A stretch of 64,000 nt of DNA from Massilia sp. Leaf139 (GTDB lineage Bacteria > Pseudomonadota > Gammaproteobacteria > Burkholderiales > Burkholderiaceae_D): contig NZ_LMOJ01000001.1 of assembly GCF_001424165.1 (NCBI RefSeq), positions 709,194-773,193 on the forward strand. The letters run 5' to 3'. Every line of letters starts with the position of its first letter. Position 1 is the stretch's first letter. Below, piece by piece: positions 48,192 through 56,359 of the stretch. A program made the translations under genes and the position numbers. Under the pieces are notes generated by a model. It did no database searches, had not been told where the DNA came from, and worked only from the letters and a program-made list of their open reading frames with translations.

Positions 48192-48890
48192 ATGAACAAA
48201 GTGTATCCTGACGCGGCATTGGCGCTGGCCGGTATCGTGCAAGACGGCCAGACCATCGCCGTCGGCGGCTTCGGCCTGTGCGGCATTCCGGAAGCGCTGA
48301 TCGCAGCGCTGCGCGATTCCGGCGTCAAGCAACTCACCGCCATTTCCAACAACGCCGGCGTCGACGGCTTCGGCCTCGGCCAGCTGCTGGAAACGCGCCA
48401 GATCAAGAAGATGATCGCGTCCTACGTCGGCGAGAACAAGGAATTCGCACGCCAGTTCCTGGCCGGCGAACTCGAACTCGAATTCACCCCGCAAGGCACG
48501 CTGGCCGAGAAGCTGCGCGCCGGCGGCGCCGGCATCCCGGCCTTCTTCACGAAAACCGGCTACGGCACCATCGTCGCCGACGGCAAGGAAACGCGCGAAT
48601 TCAACGGCGAGCACTATGTGATGGAACTGGCGCTGGTGCCGGACGTCTCGCTCGTGAAAGCCTGGAAAGCCGACAAGGCCGGCAACCTGGTGTTCCGCAA
48701 GACCGCGCGCAACTTCAACCCGAACGTCGCCACCGCCGGCAAGGTCTGCATCGTCGAGGTCGAGGAGCTGGTCGAGATCGGCGAGATCGATCCGGACCAG
48801 GTGCATACCCCGAGCATCTTCGTGCACCGCATCGTCCACAATCCATCGCCGGAAAAGCGCATCGAACAGCGCACCGTGCGCCCGAACTAA
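48192..48890 (+). CDS. scoA: 3-oxoacid CoA-transferase subunit A
   Basis: A 232-residue alpha subunit of succinyl-CoA:3-ketoacid CoA transferase, which activates acetoacetate with succinyl-CoA. Signatures: [35 protein letters not shown] and the glycine-rich [23 protein letters not shown] 48192 is preceded by AAAGGGACGG; upstream open frame sequence is unrelated. It is followed by scoB after 20 bases with its own ribosome binding site (GGAGAC), so the two form an operon. Confidence 0.95.
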   Translation: MNKVYPDAALALAGIVQDGQTIAVGGFGLCGIPEALIAALRDSGVKQLTAISNNAGVDGFGLGQLLETRQIKKMIASYVGENKEFARQFLAGELELEFTPQGTLAEKLRAGGAGIPAFFTKTGYGTIVADGKETREFNGEHYVMELALVPDVSLVKAWKADKAGNLVFRKTARNFNPNVATAGKVCIVEVEELVEIGEIDPDQVHTPSIFVHRIVHNPSPEKRIEQRTVRPN

Positions 48891-48910
48891 GAACAGACCG
48901 GAGACAGAAC

Positions 48911-49561
48911 ATGGCATGGACTCGTGATGAAATGGCCGCGCGCGCGGCGAAAGAGCTGCAGGACGGCTTCTATGTGAACCTGGGGATCGGCCTGCCGACC
49001 CTGGTTGCCAATTATGTGCCGCAGGACATCGAAGTCTTCCTGCAATCGGAAAACGGCCTGCTCGGCATCGGCCCGTTCCCGACCGATGATGCGGTCGACG
49101 CCGACCTGATCAACGCCGGCAAGCAAACCGTCACCGCGCTGCCGGGCGCCGCCTACTTCAGCTCGGCCGATTCCTTTGGCATGATCCGCGGCGGCAAGAT
49201 CAACCTCGCCATCCTGGGCGCGATGCAGGTCTCCGAACGCGGCGACCTGGCCAACTGGATGATTCCCGGCAAAATGGTGAAGGGCATGGGCGGCGCGATG
49301 GATCTGGTGGCCGGCGTCAAGCGCGTGGTCGTCGTGATGGAACACGTCGCCACCGCCAAGGATGGCTCGACCAGCTACAAGATCCTCAAGAAATGCGACC
49401 TCCCGCTGACCGGCGTCGGCGTCGTCGACCGCATCATCACCGACCTCGGCGTGATCGACGTGACCGGCAACGGCTTGAAGCTGGTGGAGCTGGCGCCGGG
49501 CGTGACCAAGGAGCAGGTGGTGGAAGCGACGGCGGCCGAGCTGGACGTGTCGGCGGTCTGA
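48911..49561 (+). CDS. scoB: 3-oxoacid CoA-transferase subunit B
   Basis: A 216-residue beta subunit carrying the catalytic glutamate in the motif SENGLLGIG. Other family features are [15 protein letters not shown] near the start, [16 protein letters not shown] and the C-terminal half beginning [18 protein letters not shown]. It forms a heterotetramer with ScoA. A strong terminator follows 50 bases after the stop. Confidence 0.96.
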   Translation: MAWTRDEMAARAAKELQDGFYVNLGIGLPTLVANYVPQDIEVFLQSENGLLGIGPFPTDDAVDADLINAGKQTVTALPGAAYFSSADSFGMIRGGKINLAILGAMQVSERGDLANWMIPGKMVKGMGGAMDLVAGVKRVVVVMEHVATAKDGSTSYKILKKCDLPLTGVGVVDRIITDLGVIDVTGNGLKLVELAPGVTKEQVVEATAAELDVSAV

Positions 49562-49611
49562 AGTCCGCGATAGCGGAAGCCGGCCCCGGCCGGTTTCCCT
49601 GGGAAATCCAG

Positions 49612-49637
49612 AAGCCCGGCCCGTGCCGGGCTTTTTT
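49612..49637 (+). terminator. Terminator of scoAB
   Basis: AAGCCCGGC, CCGT loop, GCCGGGCTT with a run of six T after the stem. Confidence 0.92.
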
Positions 49638-49673
49638 CGGTGGCGTTCCCGTTCACTGTGAAGGAAGACCGTG

Positions 49674-50207
49674 ATGCTGATCTCCCTAGAAAGATCCACG
49701 GCGCAAGCCTGGTTACGCAAGCACTGGTTTTATCCATTGGCGCTGGCGATCGTCCTGGGCGACGCCGGTGCGCTGCACTTCCAGGACTGGACGCAGCGCC
49801 GCGTGTTCGAGGGCGCCGTGCTGTTCGACCTGGCGCTCGTGCTGCCGCTGCTGTATTGCTGGTGCTACCGCGCTCGCGGTAGAAAGCTGCTCTTGCCGGT
49901 GCTCGGTCTCGCCTCGCTCGGCGTATGGATCACCAGTTACCTGATTCCGCTCGAGCACCAGCACATCCTCAACGCGCTCGGCTGGCTGCGCCCGGCGGCG
50001 GTGGGGGTGCTCGTCCTGGCCGAGATCGGATTGCTATTCCGCTTCTACAAGGCGATTTTCACGTCCGACATCACGCCCGAGGAAATTGCCGGGAAGCTGG
50101 GGCGGGATGTGAATTTGCCGGCCTGGGTGACGCGACTGCTGGCCCTGGAGGCACGCGCACTGCGCAGCCTCTCCCGTTTCGTGAAGGGTTTCCTTGATCG
50201 CCGCTGA
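49674..50207 (+). CDS. Hypothetical inner-membrane protein
   Basis: A 177-residue protein with about four hydrophobic segments (ALAIVLGDAGALHF, AVLFDLALVLPLLYCWCY, LLLPVLGLASLGVWITSYLI, AVGVLVLAEIGLLFRFYKAI) and a positively charged cytoplasmic C-terminus of about 50 residues. I do not recognise a named family. AAGGA lies 8 bases before ATG 49674 (a GTG at 49671 is the alternative). It overlaps the next membrane gene, suggesting a two-gene operon. Confidence 0.75.
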   Translation: MLISLERSTAQAWLRKHWFYPLALAIVLGDAGALHFQDWTQRRVFEGAVLFDLALVLPLLYCWCYRARGRKLLLPVLGLASLGVWITSYLIPLEHQHILNALGWLRPAAVGVLVLAEIGLLFRFYKAIFTSDITPEEIAGKLGRDVNLPAWVTRLLALEARALRSLSRFVKGFLDRR

Positions 50208-50580
50208 TTGGGGTCGGATCGAACGCATCGTCGCCATGCTCACGCTCATCGGCGCCGTACTGGGCCTGGCCGTCGGGCTGTTCACGGGCCAGCATCTGCT
50301 GCCGCTCGCGCTGCTCGGCCTGCTGTCGGGCGGCCTTGCCTGGCGCGGGCGCTTGACCGGGCATGCGGCAGGCGTGGTCTTCTACGCCTTCCAGCTCGCG
50401 GGCTACCATTCCTACGATTTAACGACCGTGTACCCTTTGCGCGGCGCCTTGAGCCTGGCCTTTGTCGTGCACTTGCCCGCAGGCGTGTTGATCGTCAACG
50501 CATTCGCCGCGGCGCTGTTCATGGCAAGCGTAAGGCTATTGTGGCGGCGCCGGCCTACAGCACGTACCAGTAGATCGTGA
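50194..50580 (+). CDS. Hypothetical small membrane protein, TTG start
   Basis: A 128-residue protein with three or four helices (IVAMLTLIGAVLGLAVGLF, LLPLALLGLLSGGLAW, GVVFYAFQLAGY, LPAGVLIVNAFAAALFMAS). It begins at TTG 50194 with AAGGG five bases upstream, 14 bases before the end of the previous gene. No family is recognised. The 3' end overlaps the convergent trhA gene by 26 bases. Confidence 0.65.
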   Translation: MIAADWGRIERIVAMLTLIGAVLGLAVGLFTGQHLLPLALLGLLSGGLAWRGRLTGHAAGVVFYAFQLAGYHSYDLTTVYPLRGALSLAFVVHLPAGVLIVNAFAAALFMASVRLLWRRRPTARTSRS

Positions 50581-51172
50581 CGTAATGCGCGGCGCTGCCC
50601 GCCAGTACGAACAGATGCCAGATGCCATGCGCGTGGCGCATGCGGTGATCGAGCACGTAAAACAGGATGCCGGCCGTATAGGCCAGGCCGCCGCCCAGCA
50701 GCCAGGCGAAGCCGGCCGTGCCGAGCCCGGCGTGCAGCGGCCCGATCATTGTCGCAGCCGACCAGCCCATCGCCAGGTAGACCAGCATCGACAGCACGCG
50801 CGCGCCTTGCCGCGGACGGGTTTCCTGCAGGATGCCGACCAGCGCCAGTCCCCACACCACGCCCAGCAAAATCCAGGACTCGCTGCCGGTCAGCATCAGC
50901 ATGCAGAAGGGCGTGTAGCTGCCGGCAATCAGCAGGTAGATGCTGAGGTGGTCGAGGCGCCGCAAGAGTGTCTTGAGAGCGCCGCTGGCGCCGTGGTAGG
51001 CGGTGGAGCAGGCGTACATCAGGATCAGCGAGAGGGCGTACACGGCCGTGCTGGCCAGGCCCAGCCGGCCGTCGGCGTCGAAGGCGCGCGCCAGCAGCGG
51101 AATGCTGGCGCCGAACGCGAGCACGGCGCCGCCGAGGTGGGTAAAGGTGTTGAGCTTTTCGCCGCTATCCAT
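50555..51172 (-). CDS. trhA: TrhA / hemolysin III family membrane protein
   Basis: A 205-residue, seven-helix protein of the hemolysin III/PAQR-like family (E. coli YqfA/TrhA). The conserved metal-site residues are visible: AYHGAS with RRLDHLSIYLLIAGSYTP (Ser, His, Asp) and the C-terminal HGIWHLFVLAGSAAHY with two more His. In E. coli TrhA affects membrane energetics; real haemolytic activity is not implied. It has its own promoter and ends against the convergent membrane gene. Confidence 0.92.
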   Translation of the reverse strand: MDSGEKLNTFTHLGGAVLAFGASIPLLARAFDADGRLGLASTAVYALSLILMYACSTAYHGASGALKTLLRRLDHLSIYLLIAGSYTPFCMLMLTGSESWILLGVVWGLALVGILQETRPRQGARVLSMLVYLAMGWSAATMIGPLHAGLGTAGFAWLLGGGLAYTAGILFYVLDHRMRHAHGIWHLFVLAGSAAHYVTIYWYVL

Positions 51173-51282
51173 GGCACCCCCTTGATGACAGCGCGGCCGG
51201 CAGTCGGCCGCGTCTTCATTCTAGCGCGGGAGTTCACCTGGCCCTTGTCGCGCAGGGGAAGGCGTGCGGCCGTGTCGCTTTT

Positions 51283-52554
51283 TTACCCCAGCGACCACAC
51301 GTACTGCACCGGCACCCAGGCGCGCGCCGGCTTGCCGTTCGCCACGGCCGGCGTGAAGCGGCATTTGGCGATGGCGACCCGGGCCGCCTCGTCGAGCGAA
51401 CGGTCGCCGCTCGACCTGGTGACGGCCGCTTCGGCCACGCTGCCGTCGGTATCGATCAGGAAGCGCAGCGTGGTCGTGCCCTGGGCGCGGCTGGCGATCG
51501 CCTCCGGGGTGTAGTCCGGCTTGGCGCAGGTGTTGAATTGGGCGATCGGACGCCGGGTGAGGGCCTCCTGCTCGACCGCTTCGCTGCGCGAGGCAATGGT
51601 GCCGGCGCAACCGGCCAGGCAGGCCACGGCCATCGCCAGCACCGGCACGGCGGCTTTCCAGTTCGATGCCGGCGTGTCCGCACGCACCAGCCGCCGGATG
51701 CGCGAGAGCAGGTCGCCGCCGTTGGCGGCCTGGGCCAGGCGGTGGCTTGAAAACCCGATGCGCTCCAGCTCGGACAAGGCCTGCGCCAGGCGCCGCGGTT
51801 CGCCCAGTTGCGCCGCCGCGAGATCGTCCGCGATCAGTTCGCGCTCGACGCGGATGCGGTGCGAGATCCACCAGACCACGGGGTGGTAGAACAGGATCGC
51901 TTCGATCGCGCTCTGCACCAGGTTGACCAGGTAGTCGTGGCGCCGCACATGGGCCAGCTCGTGGGCCAGCAGGGCTTCCAGCAGCTGCGGCGGCATGCCG
52001 GCCACGAGCGAGGCCGGCACCAGCACGACCGGGCGCCACCAGCCGGCGGTCACCGGGCTGGCCAGCGAAGCGGTCACGCGCAGGCGCACGGCGCGGGCGA
52101 TGCCCATCCCCAGCGCCATGCTTTCCAGGCGGGCGCTCCAGTGGGCATCGATGCGCTCGCTGCGGGTAGAACGTTCGATCCAGGCCAGGCCCAGGGCCAT
52201 GCGCAGCGCCAGTGCGCCGGCGCAGACGGCCCAGCCGCCGACCACCCAGGCCAGGTGCGCCTGCAGGAAAGCCTGCCAGCTGGCGCCCGTGCCGGCGGCG
52301 CCGGGCAGCATCTGCACCAGCACCGGGGTGCCGCTCGCCCCGGCCGCGCCGCCCTGCAGGCGCGCGACGAGCTCGACGAGCGGCCAGAGCAGGCACAGCA
52401 GCATGCCGGTGCAGAGCGCCAGGTAGCGCGCCTGCGGACGCGCGCGGCGCAGGCCGATCATCGCCATCGCCGTTTCCAGGCCGATCAGGGCGCACTGCCA
52501 GACCGAGTCGAGCAGGGTGGCGCCGATATGGCCGACCAGTTCCTGGCCGGTCAT
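51283..52554 (-). CDS. blaR1: BlaR1-type M56 sensor peptidase with TonB C-terminal domain
   Basis: A 423-residue membrane protein. Three or four N-terminal helices surround an M56 metallopeptidase domain with zinc motif LLAHELAHVRRHDY (H-E-x-x-H) and downstream ELIADDLAA. A further helix (about 305-325, PVLAMAVACLAGC) leads to a C-terminal TonB_C-like domain (about 345-423: TTTLRFLIDTDGSVAEAAVT, DEAARVAIAKCRFTP). Instead of the penicillin-binding sensor of staphylococcal BlaR1 it thus carries a TonB-like domain. The ATG overlaps the blaI stop as ATGA. The expected job is to cleave BlaI on an envelope signal of unknown nature. Confidence 0.88.
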   Translation of the reverse strand: MTGQELVGHIGATLLDSVWQCALIGLETAMAMIGLRRARPQARYLALCTGMLLCLLWPLVELVARLQGGAAGASGTPVLVQMLPGAAGTGASWQAFLQAHLAWVVGGWAVCAGALALRMALGLAWIERSTRSERIDAHWSARLESMALGMGIARAVRLRVTASLASPVTAGWWRPVVLVPASLVAGMPPQLLEALLAHELAHVRRHDYLVNLVQSAIEAILFYHPVVWWISHRIRVERELIADDLAAAQLGEPRRLAQALSELERIGFSSHRLAQAANGGDLLSRIRRLVRADTPASNWKAAVPVLAMAVACLAGCAGTIASRSEAVEQEALTRRPIAQFNTCAKPDYTPEAIASRAQGTTTLRFLIDTDGSVAEAAVTRSSGDRSLDEAARVAIAKCRFTPAVANGKPARAWVPVQYVWSLG

Positions 52555-52946
52555 CGCTTGTCCCCGGGCTGCTCGTCCTTGAGCAGCTTTTCGATCTCGG
52601 CGCGTTCCTTTTTCGAGATGCCGCTTTTCAGGGCCGCCATCACCAGCGCCTTGGCCGAGCCGGCGAAGGCTTTCTGCATCAGATCCTTGATGAGGTTGCT
52701 CTGGAGCGAATCCTGGGGCTGGGCCGGCGCGTAGACGTGCGAGCGTTCGCTCTCGTCGCGCGTGAGCAGGCCCTTGGTATGCATGATCTGCATCAGGCGC
52801 AGCACGGTGGCATAGGTGACTTCGGGGCGGGTCGACTGCATCGCTTCGTGCACCTGGCGCGCGGTGGCGGCGCCGAGCGGCCACAGGGTCTGGAGTAAAT
52901 CGAGTTCTGCCGCGGTGGGCTTCGGGATGTCCGGAGAGGTGGGCAT
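52551..52946 (-). CDS. blaI: BlaI/MecI-family transcriptional repressor
   Basis: A 131-residue winged-helix repressor: PTAAELDLLQTLWPLGAATA, EVTYATVLRLMQIMHTKGLL and the wing DESERSHVYAP, followed by a C-terminal dimerisation helix region rich in Lys/Glu. BlaI proteins bind palindromic operators as dimers and are inactivated by proteolysis by the paired BlaR1. It is translationally coupled to blaR1. Two overlapping dyads lie 35-66 bases upstream, suggesting autorepression. No beta-lactamase gene is in the window. Confidence 0.93.
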   Translation of the reverse strand: MPTSPDIPKPTAAELDLLQTLWPLGAATARQVHEAMQSTRPEVTYATVLRLMQIMHTKGLLTRDESERSHVYAPAQPQDSLQSNLIKDLMQKAFAGSAKALVMAALKSGISKKERAEIEKLLKDEQPGDKR

Positions 52947-52980
52947 GGCGCTTCCTTGACTGATGCAGAATGACTGACGC

Positions 52981-53012
52981 CTAGATTATCTTGTCTAGAA
53001 ATGACTGTCTAG
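52981..53012. promoter_or_regulatory. Two overlapping BlaI operator candidates before blaI
   Basis: CTAGA-N8-TCTAG at 52981-52998 and again at 52995-53012, sharing CTAG and offset by 14 bases. Both right halves contain TGTCTAG. Confidence 0.65.
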
Positions 53013-53046
53013 GTAATTTTCCGGTGGCCGGGGCAGCCGCAGAAAA

Positions 53047-53068
53047 TTATAGACAAGATTGTCTATAA
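53047..53068. promoter_or_regulatory. BlaI operator candidate before the SIMPL gene
   Basis: Perfect 10-base arms, TTATAGACAA and TTGTCTATAA, around GA. The inner form ATAGA-N8-TCTAT equals the CTAGA-N8-TCTAG sites of blaI. It ends 41 bases before the start at 53110. Confidence 0.7.
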
Positions 53069-53109
53069 CAGCCTATGCTTCCTGTTCAAGAACATCGAAC
53101 GGAGACTTC

Positions 53110-53826
53110 ATGCTGAAACAGCTTGTCCTCGCCGCCGCGCTCGCCGCCGCCGCGATCCCTGCCGCGGCCCAGGCCTCGCCCTTGCCTGCCTACCCCTTCG
53201 TGCACGTGAACGCGGAGGCTTCGCGCTACACCACGCCGAACATCGGCGCCCTCGATTTCGTGATCGCGGCGCCCGATCCCGATCCGGCCCAGGCGCGCGC
53301 CACGGTGGAAACGCGGATCGCGGAAGTGCGCGCGCTGCTGCAGGAGCAGGGCGTGCCGCTCGAGGATCTGGAAACGCGCGACGTGCGGCGCGAGCCGGGC
53401 AGGAACCGGGCGGGCGAGGCGACGGCGCAGGAATTGCGCGTGAGCGTGCACCTGATCGTGCGCGACCTGTCGAAATGGCGCGCGGTGGTGGAACCCCTGC
53501 TCGACAAGCCGAACCTGGTCGATTTCGCGACCTCCTTCGATATCGTCGAGCGCGAGCAGTTCGAAGCCGACCTGATGGCCGACGCCCTGCGCGATGCGCG
53601 GCGCCGCGCCGAGATCATCGCCAAGGGTGCGAAGCGCAAGCTCGGCGCGGTCACGGCCGTGACCCCGGCCGGCGTCAAGAACGTCGGCGCCACCATTGGG
53701 CTAGTACGCGCCGATATCGGCTTCACGCGGGTAAAGGCGGCCTCGAACGTCGACTCACGCAACTTCCTGTCGGTCGATGCGATCAAGCTGGTGCAGCCGG
53801 TGGATGTGGTGTTCAGGCTGGAGTGA
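53110..53826 (+). CDS. Exported SIMPL-domain (DUF541) protein
   Basis: A 238-residue periplasmic protein. Signal peptide (about 1-22, ending AAAQA), then one SIMPL/DUF541 domain, recognisable from VNAEASRYTTPNIGALDFVI, the repeated-helix region VETRIAEVRALLQEQGV and LMADALRDARRRAEIIAKGA. The family (BP26/OMP28, YggE) is linked to envelope stress but its biochemistry is unknown. A perfect BlaI-type operator lies 41 bases upstream, so it is the likely output of the divergent blaI-blaR1 pair. CGGAGA precedes ATG 53110. Confidence 0.88.
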   Translation: MLKQLVLAAALAAAAIPAAAQASPLPAYPFVHVNAEASRYTTPNIGALDFVIAAPDPDPAQARATVETRIAEVRALLQEQGVPLEDLETRDVRREPGRNRAGEATAQELRVSVHLIVRDLSKWRAVVEPLLDKPNLVDFATSFDIVEREQFEADLMADALRDARRRAEIIAKGAKRKLGAVTAVTPAGVKNVGATIGLVRADIGFTRVKAASNVDSRNFLSVDAIKLVQPVDVVFRLE

Positions 53827-53925
53827 ACGGAAACCGGGTAAGCCGTTCGATTACTTCTTGCTAAGAGGATGAGCTGGTTTGTACACTGGCCATCCACTCG
53901 CTGTGACATTGACGAAAGGACTGAT

Positions 53926-54219
53926 ATGACCTTGATCCTCAGACTGCCCGATGGCCTGCCACCAGAGCCCTTCGAAAAAGCGATCCGCGACACGCTGGCC
54001 AACGATTACAAAGAAGCGGCACCCCCTGTGTTCGAGAACGATGCGCAGGGAAGGCGGGTGGCGGTCATTGAGGGCCTGTCCATCCCTCGGGAGGATCACT
54101 GTGCGAAGCACCTCGGCCCACTCTGTGGTGACACGTCCTCGGCCGGAGACCGGCTGCGCGCGGAGCTCACGCGCGAGTTGAACAACACCAGGACGGATGG
54201 GCCACGGGACAAGACCTGA
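53926..54219 (+). CDS. Hypothetical small protein
   Basis: A 97-residue protein with no recognised family: MTLILRLPDGLPPEPFEKAI, an acidic-hydrophobic centre and a polar C-terminus with two Cys (EDHCAKHLGPLCG). The ribosome binding site GAAAGGACTG supports ATG 53926. Codon use is less GC-biased than that of the neighbours, so it may be acquired DNA or a poorly conserved gene. An overlapping minus-strand frame was judged less likely. Confidence 0.5.
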   Translation: MTLILRLPDGLPPEPFEKAIRDTLANDYKEAAPPVFENDAQGRRVAVIEGLSIPREDHCAKHLGPLCGDTSSAGDRLRAELTRELNNTRTDGPRDKT

Positions 54220-54265
54220 AGCACCATCCCAGCGAATCGGTTCGATCCGCTGCGTGGCCGTCGTC

Positions 54266-54718
54266 TTATTTCTTCTCGATCTTCCCGTGCACCTCGTTCA
54301 CCATCATCAGCCCGGCCGAGCCGTAGAACTTGTGGTACTCGGCCACCATCTCGCCGTTGATGATGACGGGGTCGGTGGCGACCCAGGCCTTGGCCGCCTC
54401 GATGTCCGGCGTATTGAAGACGAAGATGCCGCGCCGACCTTCCTTGCCGTCGAGCGGGCCGGCGACGACCAGCTTCTTCTCGCCGGCGAGCTTGCCCATG
54501 TTGGCGAAATGGCCCTCGAACATCTTGGTGCGCGCTTCGCCGGCGGCCATCTTGCTGGGGCCGGTCTTCAGGATGACCAGCACGTACTGGCGCATGCCGC
54601 GCTCGTCGGCGCCGAGGGACTTGGCGAGTTCGGCGTCGTAGGCCGGGGCCGTGGTTTGTGCGCTGGCGGCGAAGGGCAGGGCGAGCAGGGCGGCGAGGAC
54701 GAGGGTGGGCAGGTGCAT
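54266..54718 (-). CDS. YciI-family protein with a signal peptide
   Basis: A 150-residue protein. A signal peptide (MHLPTLVLAALLALPFAASA) precedes a YCII-like alpha/beta domain: RQYVLVILKTGP, EGHFANMGKLAGEKKLVVAG, then IFVFNTPDIEAAKAWVATDP. YciI domains are dimeric ferredoxin-like folds with an active-site His-Asp pair (here His in EGHFAN, Asp in TPD/TDP). Most members are cytoplasmic, so export is the unusual point. GGAGA precedes ATG 54718 at good spacing. Function unknown. Confidence 0.82.
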   Translation of the reverse strand: MHLPTLVLAALLALPFAASAQTTAPAYDAELAKSLGADERGMRQYVLVILKTGPSKMAAGEARTKMFEGHFANMGKLAGEKKLVVAGPLDGKEGRRGIFVFNTPDIEAAKAWVATDPVIINGEMVAEYHKFYGSAGLMMVNEVHGKIEKK

Positions 54719-54811
54719 TGTGGGTCTCCGTTTTAGTTATGGGCGCGAGGGTAGCATGGCGCTACGCGGGCGGCAACGGCGGAGGTGAGTCCGGGGTATT
54801 CAGCTAAACGT

Positions 54812-54837
54812 ACGCGTGGAGTCAGGACGCCACGCGT
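54812..54837. repeat. Variant palindromic intergenic repeat
   Basis: ACGCGTGG, 10-base loop AGTCAGGACG, CCACGCGT. The arms are perfect; the loop AGTCAGGACG recalls the AGTCCCGACT centre of the copies at 33323-33378. It lies between the YciI gene and the dctA terminator. Confidence 0.6.
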
Positions 54838-54859
54838 CACAACGCATGCCAGTCGAAAA

Positions 54860-54883
54860 AAAACCGCGCCGAAGCGCGGTTTT
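54860..54883 (-). terminator. Terminator of dctA
   Basis: AAAACCGCGC-CGAA-GCGCGGTTTT. On the minus strand the stem is followed by a long T run (A run 54856-54863 on the plus strand). 22 bases past the stop at 54906. Confidence 0.92.
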
Positions 54884-54905
54884 CCGAGAACGACCACTAC
54901 GCGAA

Positions 54906-56207
54906 TCAGGCCGCTTCGCGTACCTTCTGCAGCGACTTCGGATCTTCCTCGACATACGTCCCCGACAGCACCGCGTTCATGCGATCCTTGTCCAGTTCGT
55001 TTTCCCACTTCGACACCACCACCGAGGCCACGCCGTTGCCGACGAAATTGGTGAGGGCGCGGCATTCGCTCATGAAGCGGTCGATGCCGAGGATCAGGGC
55101 CATGCCCGCCACCGGAATGGTCGGCACCACGGCCAGCGTCGCCGCCAGGGTAATGAAGCCGGCGCCGGTGATGCCCGAGGCGCCCTTCGAGGTCAGCATG
55201 GCGACCGCGAGGATGGTCAGTTCCTGCATCAGCGTCAGTTCGGTGTTCGTGGCCTGGGCCACGAACAGGGCGGCCATCGTCATGTAGATGTTGGTGCCGT
55301 CCAGGTTGAACGAGTAGCCGGTCGGAACCACCAGGCCCACCACCGACTTCGAGCAGCCGAGCTTTTCGAGTTTGCGCATCAGGGCCGGCAGGGCCGATTC
55401 CGAGGAGCTAGTGCCGAGCACGATCAGCAGTTCTTCCTTGATATAGCCGATGAACTTGAAGATCGAGAAGCCGGTCATGCGGGCAATCGTCCCGAGCACG
55501 ACAAAGACGAACAGCGCGCAGGTCAGGTAGAACGAACCCATCAGCTTGGCCAGCGGCACCAGCGATTCCAGGCCGTACTTACCGATAGTAAAGGCCATCG
55601 CACCGAAGGCGCCGACCGGGGCCAGCTTCATGACGATGTTCACGACGCCGAAGATCACGTGCGAGAAGTCTTCGATGATGCGCGTCGTGGCACGGCCGCG
55701 CTCGCCCAGCATCGACAGTGCCACGCCGAACAGGATCGCGATCAGGAGCACCTGCAGGATGTCGCCCTTGGCGAAGGCATCGATGAAGGTATTCGGGATG
55801 ATGTTCATCAGGAAGTCGACCGTCGACTGCGACTTCGCCTTGTCCGTGTACTGGGCGATGGCGCTCGAATCGAGGTGGGCCGGATCGACGTTGAAGCCGG
55901 CGCCGGGCTTGGCGACGTTGGCCACCACCAGGCCGATCACGAGGGCGAAGGTCGAGACGACCTCGAAGTAGAGCAGTGCCTTGCCGCCGACGCGGCCGAC
56001 CTTCTTCATGTCCTGCATGCCGGCGATACCGGCGACGACGGTACAGAAGATGACGGGGGCGATGATCATCTTGATCAGCTTGATGAACCCGTCTCCCAGC
56101 GGCTTCATCTTGGTGCCGAGCTCGGGATAGAACACGCCGAGCAGCACGCCGAGCACGATGGCGAACAGCACCTGGACGTACAGGATTTTGTAGAAAGGCT
56201 TTTTCAT
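54906..56207 (-). CDS. dctA: C4-dicarboxylate transporter DctA
   Basis: A 433-residue sodium/proton:dicarboxylate symporter (succinate, fumarate, malate, aspartate). Characteristic segments: N-terminal [20 protein letters not shown], the serine-rich re-entrant loop [40 protein letters not shown] and the second re-entrant motif near [20 protein letters not shown], which form the substrate and ion site of the GltPh fold. There is no adjacent dctBD two-component system. It is monocistronic with a clear terminator. Confidence 0.96.
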   Translation of the reverse strand: MKKPFYKILYVQVLFAIVLGVLLGVFYPELGTKMKPLGDGFIKLIKMIIAPVIFCTVVAGIAGMQDMKKVGRVGGKALLYFEVVSTFALVIGLVVANVAKPGAGFNVDPAHLDSSAIAQYTDKAKSQSTVDFLMNIIPNTFIDAFAKGDILQVLLIAILFGVALSMLGERGRATTRIIEDFSHVIFGVVNIVMKLAPVGAFGAMAFTIGKYGLESLVPLAKLMGSFYLTCALFVFVVLGTIARMTGFSIFKFIGYIKEELLIVLGTSSSESALPALMRKLEKLGCSKSVVGLVVPTGYSFNLDGTNIYMTMAALFVAQATNTELTLMQELTILAVAMLTSKGASGITGAGFITLAATLAVVPTIPVAGMALILGIDRFMSECRALTNFVGNGVASVVVSKWENELDKDRMNAVLSGTYVEEDPKSLQKVREAA

Positions 56208-56359
56208 GACAACTCTTCACGAGAGGTTGATGGTGTCGCCATGATCACGAAATCTCACATCGCCCGCTATTGTGGATATCCCCAACACGGTGAATGACGG
56301 TCATGCGCTGAGCTGATATGCGCCCACCTGCACGTCATACGGTACCGAAATATGCGGCA

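Noticed and set aside
50555-51172. A haemolysin or virulence factor
   Set aside because: The hemolysin III name is historical; the protein is a seven-helix TrhA/PAQR-like membrane protein.
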